From the NCBI GenBank assembly GCA_002722385.1, contig PBLR01000007.1:4988-13349 (forward strand): a stretch of DNA of 8,362 nucleotides, in the 5' to 3' direction. Of the stretch, positions 7,283 to 8,362 are shown piece after piece (the first letter of the stretch is position 1; each line of letters opens with the position of its first letter). The notes under the pieces were generated by a model, which saw nothing but the letters and a program-made list of their open reading frames with translations, made no database searches and was not told where the DNA came from. The position numbers and the translations under genes were made by a program. The DNA comes from SAR116 cluster bacterium. Lineage in GTDB: Bacteria > Pseudomonadota > Alphaproteobacteria > Puniceispirillales > Puniceispirillaceae.

Positions 7283-8026
7283 ATGGCGGGACATTCCAAA
7301 TTTAAGAATATTCAGCATCGCAAGGGCGCTCAGGACAAAAAACGGGCGAAGATCTTCACCCGTCTGATCAAGGAACTGGCGGTTGCGGCCCGTGGCGGCA
7401 CAGACCCGGCCAGTAACCCGCGCCTGCGCACCGCCCTTGCGGGTTGTCGTGCGGCCAATATGCCAAAAGACAATATTGAACGTGTGCTGAAACGTGCTGA
7501 AGGCGGCGAAGGCGAGCAGTATGAGGAAATCCGCTATGAAGGCTATGGGGTCGGCGGTACAGCCTTTATTGTTGAAGCCTTGACAGATAACCGTAACCGG
7601 ACCGCCTCAGAAGTGCGGGCGGCATTCAGCAAATTCGGCGGCAGTCTGGGGGAAACCGGGTCTGTCAGCTTTATGTTTGATAAGGTCGGTCAGATTATCT
7701 ACACAGCCGGTGTGACAGATGCGGACAATATGTTTGAAGCCGCGCTGGAGGCGGGGGCACAGGATGTGGAAACAGATGACGATAATCATGTCATCACCAC
7801 CGCCCCTGAGGATTTCAATGCCGCCAGAGAAGCCTTGGATGAAACTTTTGGCGCACCTGAAGAGGCGCAGCTGACCTGGGTTGCGCAGAACACATTAGAT
7901 GTAAATGTAGATCAGGCCCGCACCTTGTTGAAATTCATCGATACGCTGGAAGATAATGATGATGTGCAGTCCCTGTCGTTCAATTTTGAGATATCAGATG
8001 ATGTCATGACAAAGCTGGACGGGTAA
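7283..8026 (+). CDS. yebC: YebC/PmpR family protein (TACO1 family)
   Basis: Annotated for years as a probable transcriptional regulator. Recent work on bacterial YebC and mitochondrial TACO1 instead supports a translation role, relieving ribosomes stalled at proline-rich stretches. At 247 residues it is full length. The N-terminal signature MAGHSKFKNIQHRK is followed by KRAKIFTRLIKELAVAARGG (about 21-39), NPRLRTALAGCRAANMPKDNIERVLKR split over 45-71, and GYGVGGTAFIVEALTDNRNRT (88-107). The acidic middle and C-terminal domains (EAGAQDVE; TLEDNDDVQSLSFNFE) are typical. The ATG at 7283 has AGGA nearby (CAGGAACAGGTATC). ruvC starts 6 bases after its stop, the common alphaproteobacterial yebC-ruvC pairing. 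Confidence 0.95.
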   Translation: MAGHSKFKNIQHRKGAQDKKRAKIFTRLIKELAVAARGGTDPASNPRLRTALAGCRAANMPKDNIERVLKRAEGGEGEQYEEIRYEGYGVGGTAFIVEALTDNRNRTASEVRAAFSKFGGSLGETGSVSFMFDKVGQIIYTAGVTDADNMFEAALEAGAQDVETDDDNHVITTAPEDFNAAREALDETFGAPEEAQLTWVAQNTLDVNVDQARTLLKFIDTLEDNDDVQSLSFNFEISDDVMTKLDG

Positions 8027-8032
8027 CGGGCA

Positions 8033-8362
8033 GTGCGGATCATCGGCATCGATCCGGGACTTCAGGCCACAGGATGGGGTGTGATCGCCTCTTCCGGAAC
8101 ACAGCTGAAGGCGGTTGAGTATGGCATCATCCGCACCACTACCCGCCAGAGCGATGCTGAGCGTCTGCGCCTGATTTTTGAAGGTCTGCAGGCCGCGATT
8201 AACGCCCACCATCCGGACAAGGCGGTTATCGAAGAGATTTTCGTCAATGCCAACCCGCGATCAGCCTTGCGCCTGGGCCTGGCCAGAGGCGTGGCTATGC
8301 TGGCCTGTGGGCAGGCTGGGCTGGCGTTATCAGAAATTTCACCCCGCAAAGTCAAACAGGCT
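8033..8362 (+). CDS. ruvC: Crossover junction endodeoxyribonuclease RuvC (5' part)
   Basis: RuvC resolves Holliday junctions together with RuvAB during recombinational repair. The first 110 codons are present (the full protein is about 165-175 residues). Seen are IIGIDPGLQATGWGVI with catalytic D7, AVIEEIFVNANPRSALRLG with E67 aligning to catalytic E66 of E. coli, and SPRKVKQA at the window edge. The two C-terminal catalytic aspartates lie outside. The start is a GTG: the in-frame codon two positions earlier is the yebC stop (TAA at 8024-8026), so no earlier start is possible. The ribosome binding site is weak (GGACGGG inside the yebC end), which fits translational coupling to yebC. ruvA and ruvB probably follow. 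Confidence 0.95.
   Translation, partial: MRIIGIDPGLQATGWGVIASSGTQLKAVEYGIIRTTTRQSDAERLRLIFEGLQAAINAHHPDKAVIEEIFVNANPRSALRLGLARGVAMLACGQAGLALSEISPRKVKQA

Overview
The window reads as ordinary chromosome from an alphaproteobacterium. Three features point there: the gene order (tkt-gap divergent from a DUF4164-like gene, then zapA, 6S RNA, fau, ymdB-type phosphodiesterase, yebC, ruvC), the alphaproteobacterial style of EF-P (VPPHI near the C-terminus) and YebC (MAGHSKF start), and a fairly GC-rich base composition. A marine, SAR116-like member is a guess only. I saw no mobile element, tRNA, rRNA, CRISPR array or sign of recent transfer.

Left half, minus strand, read right to left: transketolase (tkt, 4491-2509), class I glyceraldehyde-3-phosphate dehydrogenase (gap, 2467-1454), a 127-base spacer with a possible promoter, elongation factor P (efp, 1326-760), then an inositol-monophosphatase-family gene (suhB-like, from 751 and running off the left edge). 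tkt and gap are closely spaced central carbon genes; efp and suhB are nearly contiguous and probably co-translated.

Middle, 4492-4889: a divergent intergenic region. On the minus strand it holds a doubtful 48-codon reading frame just before tkt. The rest is non-coding and presumably holds the promoters for both directions.

Right half, plus strand: a small coiled-coil DUF4164-like protein, zapA (cell division, start overlapping the previous stop), a well-supported 6S RNA (about 5528-5698), 5-formyltetrahydrofolate cyclo-ligase (fau), a TIGR00282/YmdB-type metallophosphoesterase, yebC, and the first 110 codons of ruvC, which runs off the right edge. The zapA - 6S RNA - fau order is the same as zapA-ssrS-ygfA in E. 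coli, so it is an old linkage.

No previously undescribed system is evident. The points most worth a second look are the GAPDH cofactor-site residues, which suggest NADP(H) use; the 6S RNA with its predicted pRNA template; and the small unexplained frame upstream of tkt.
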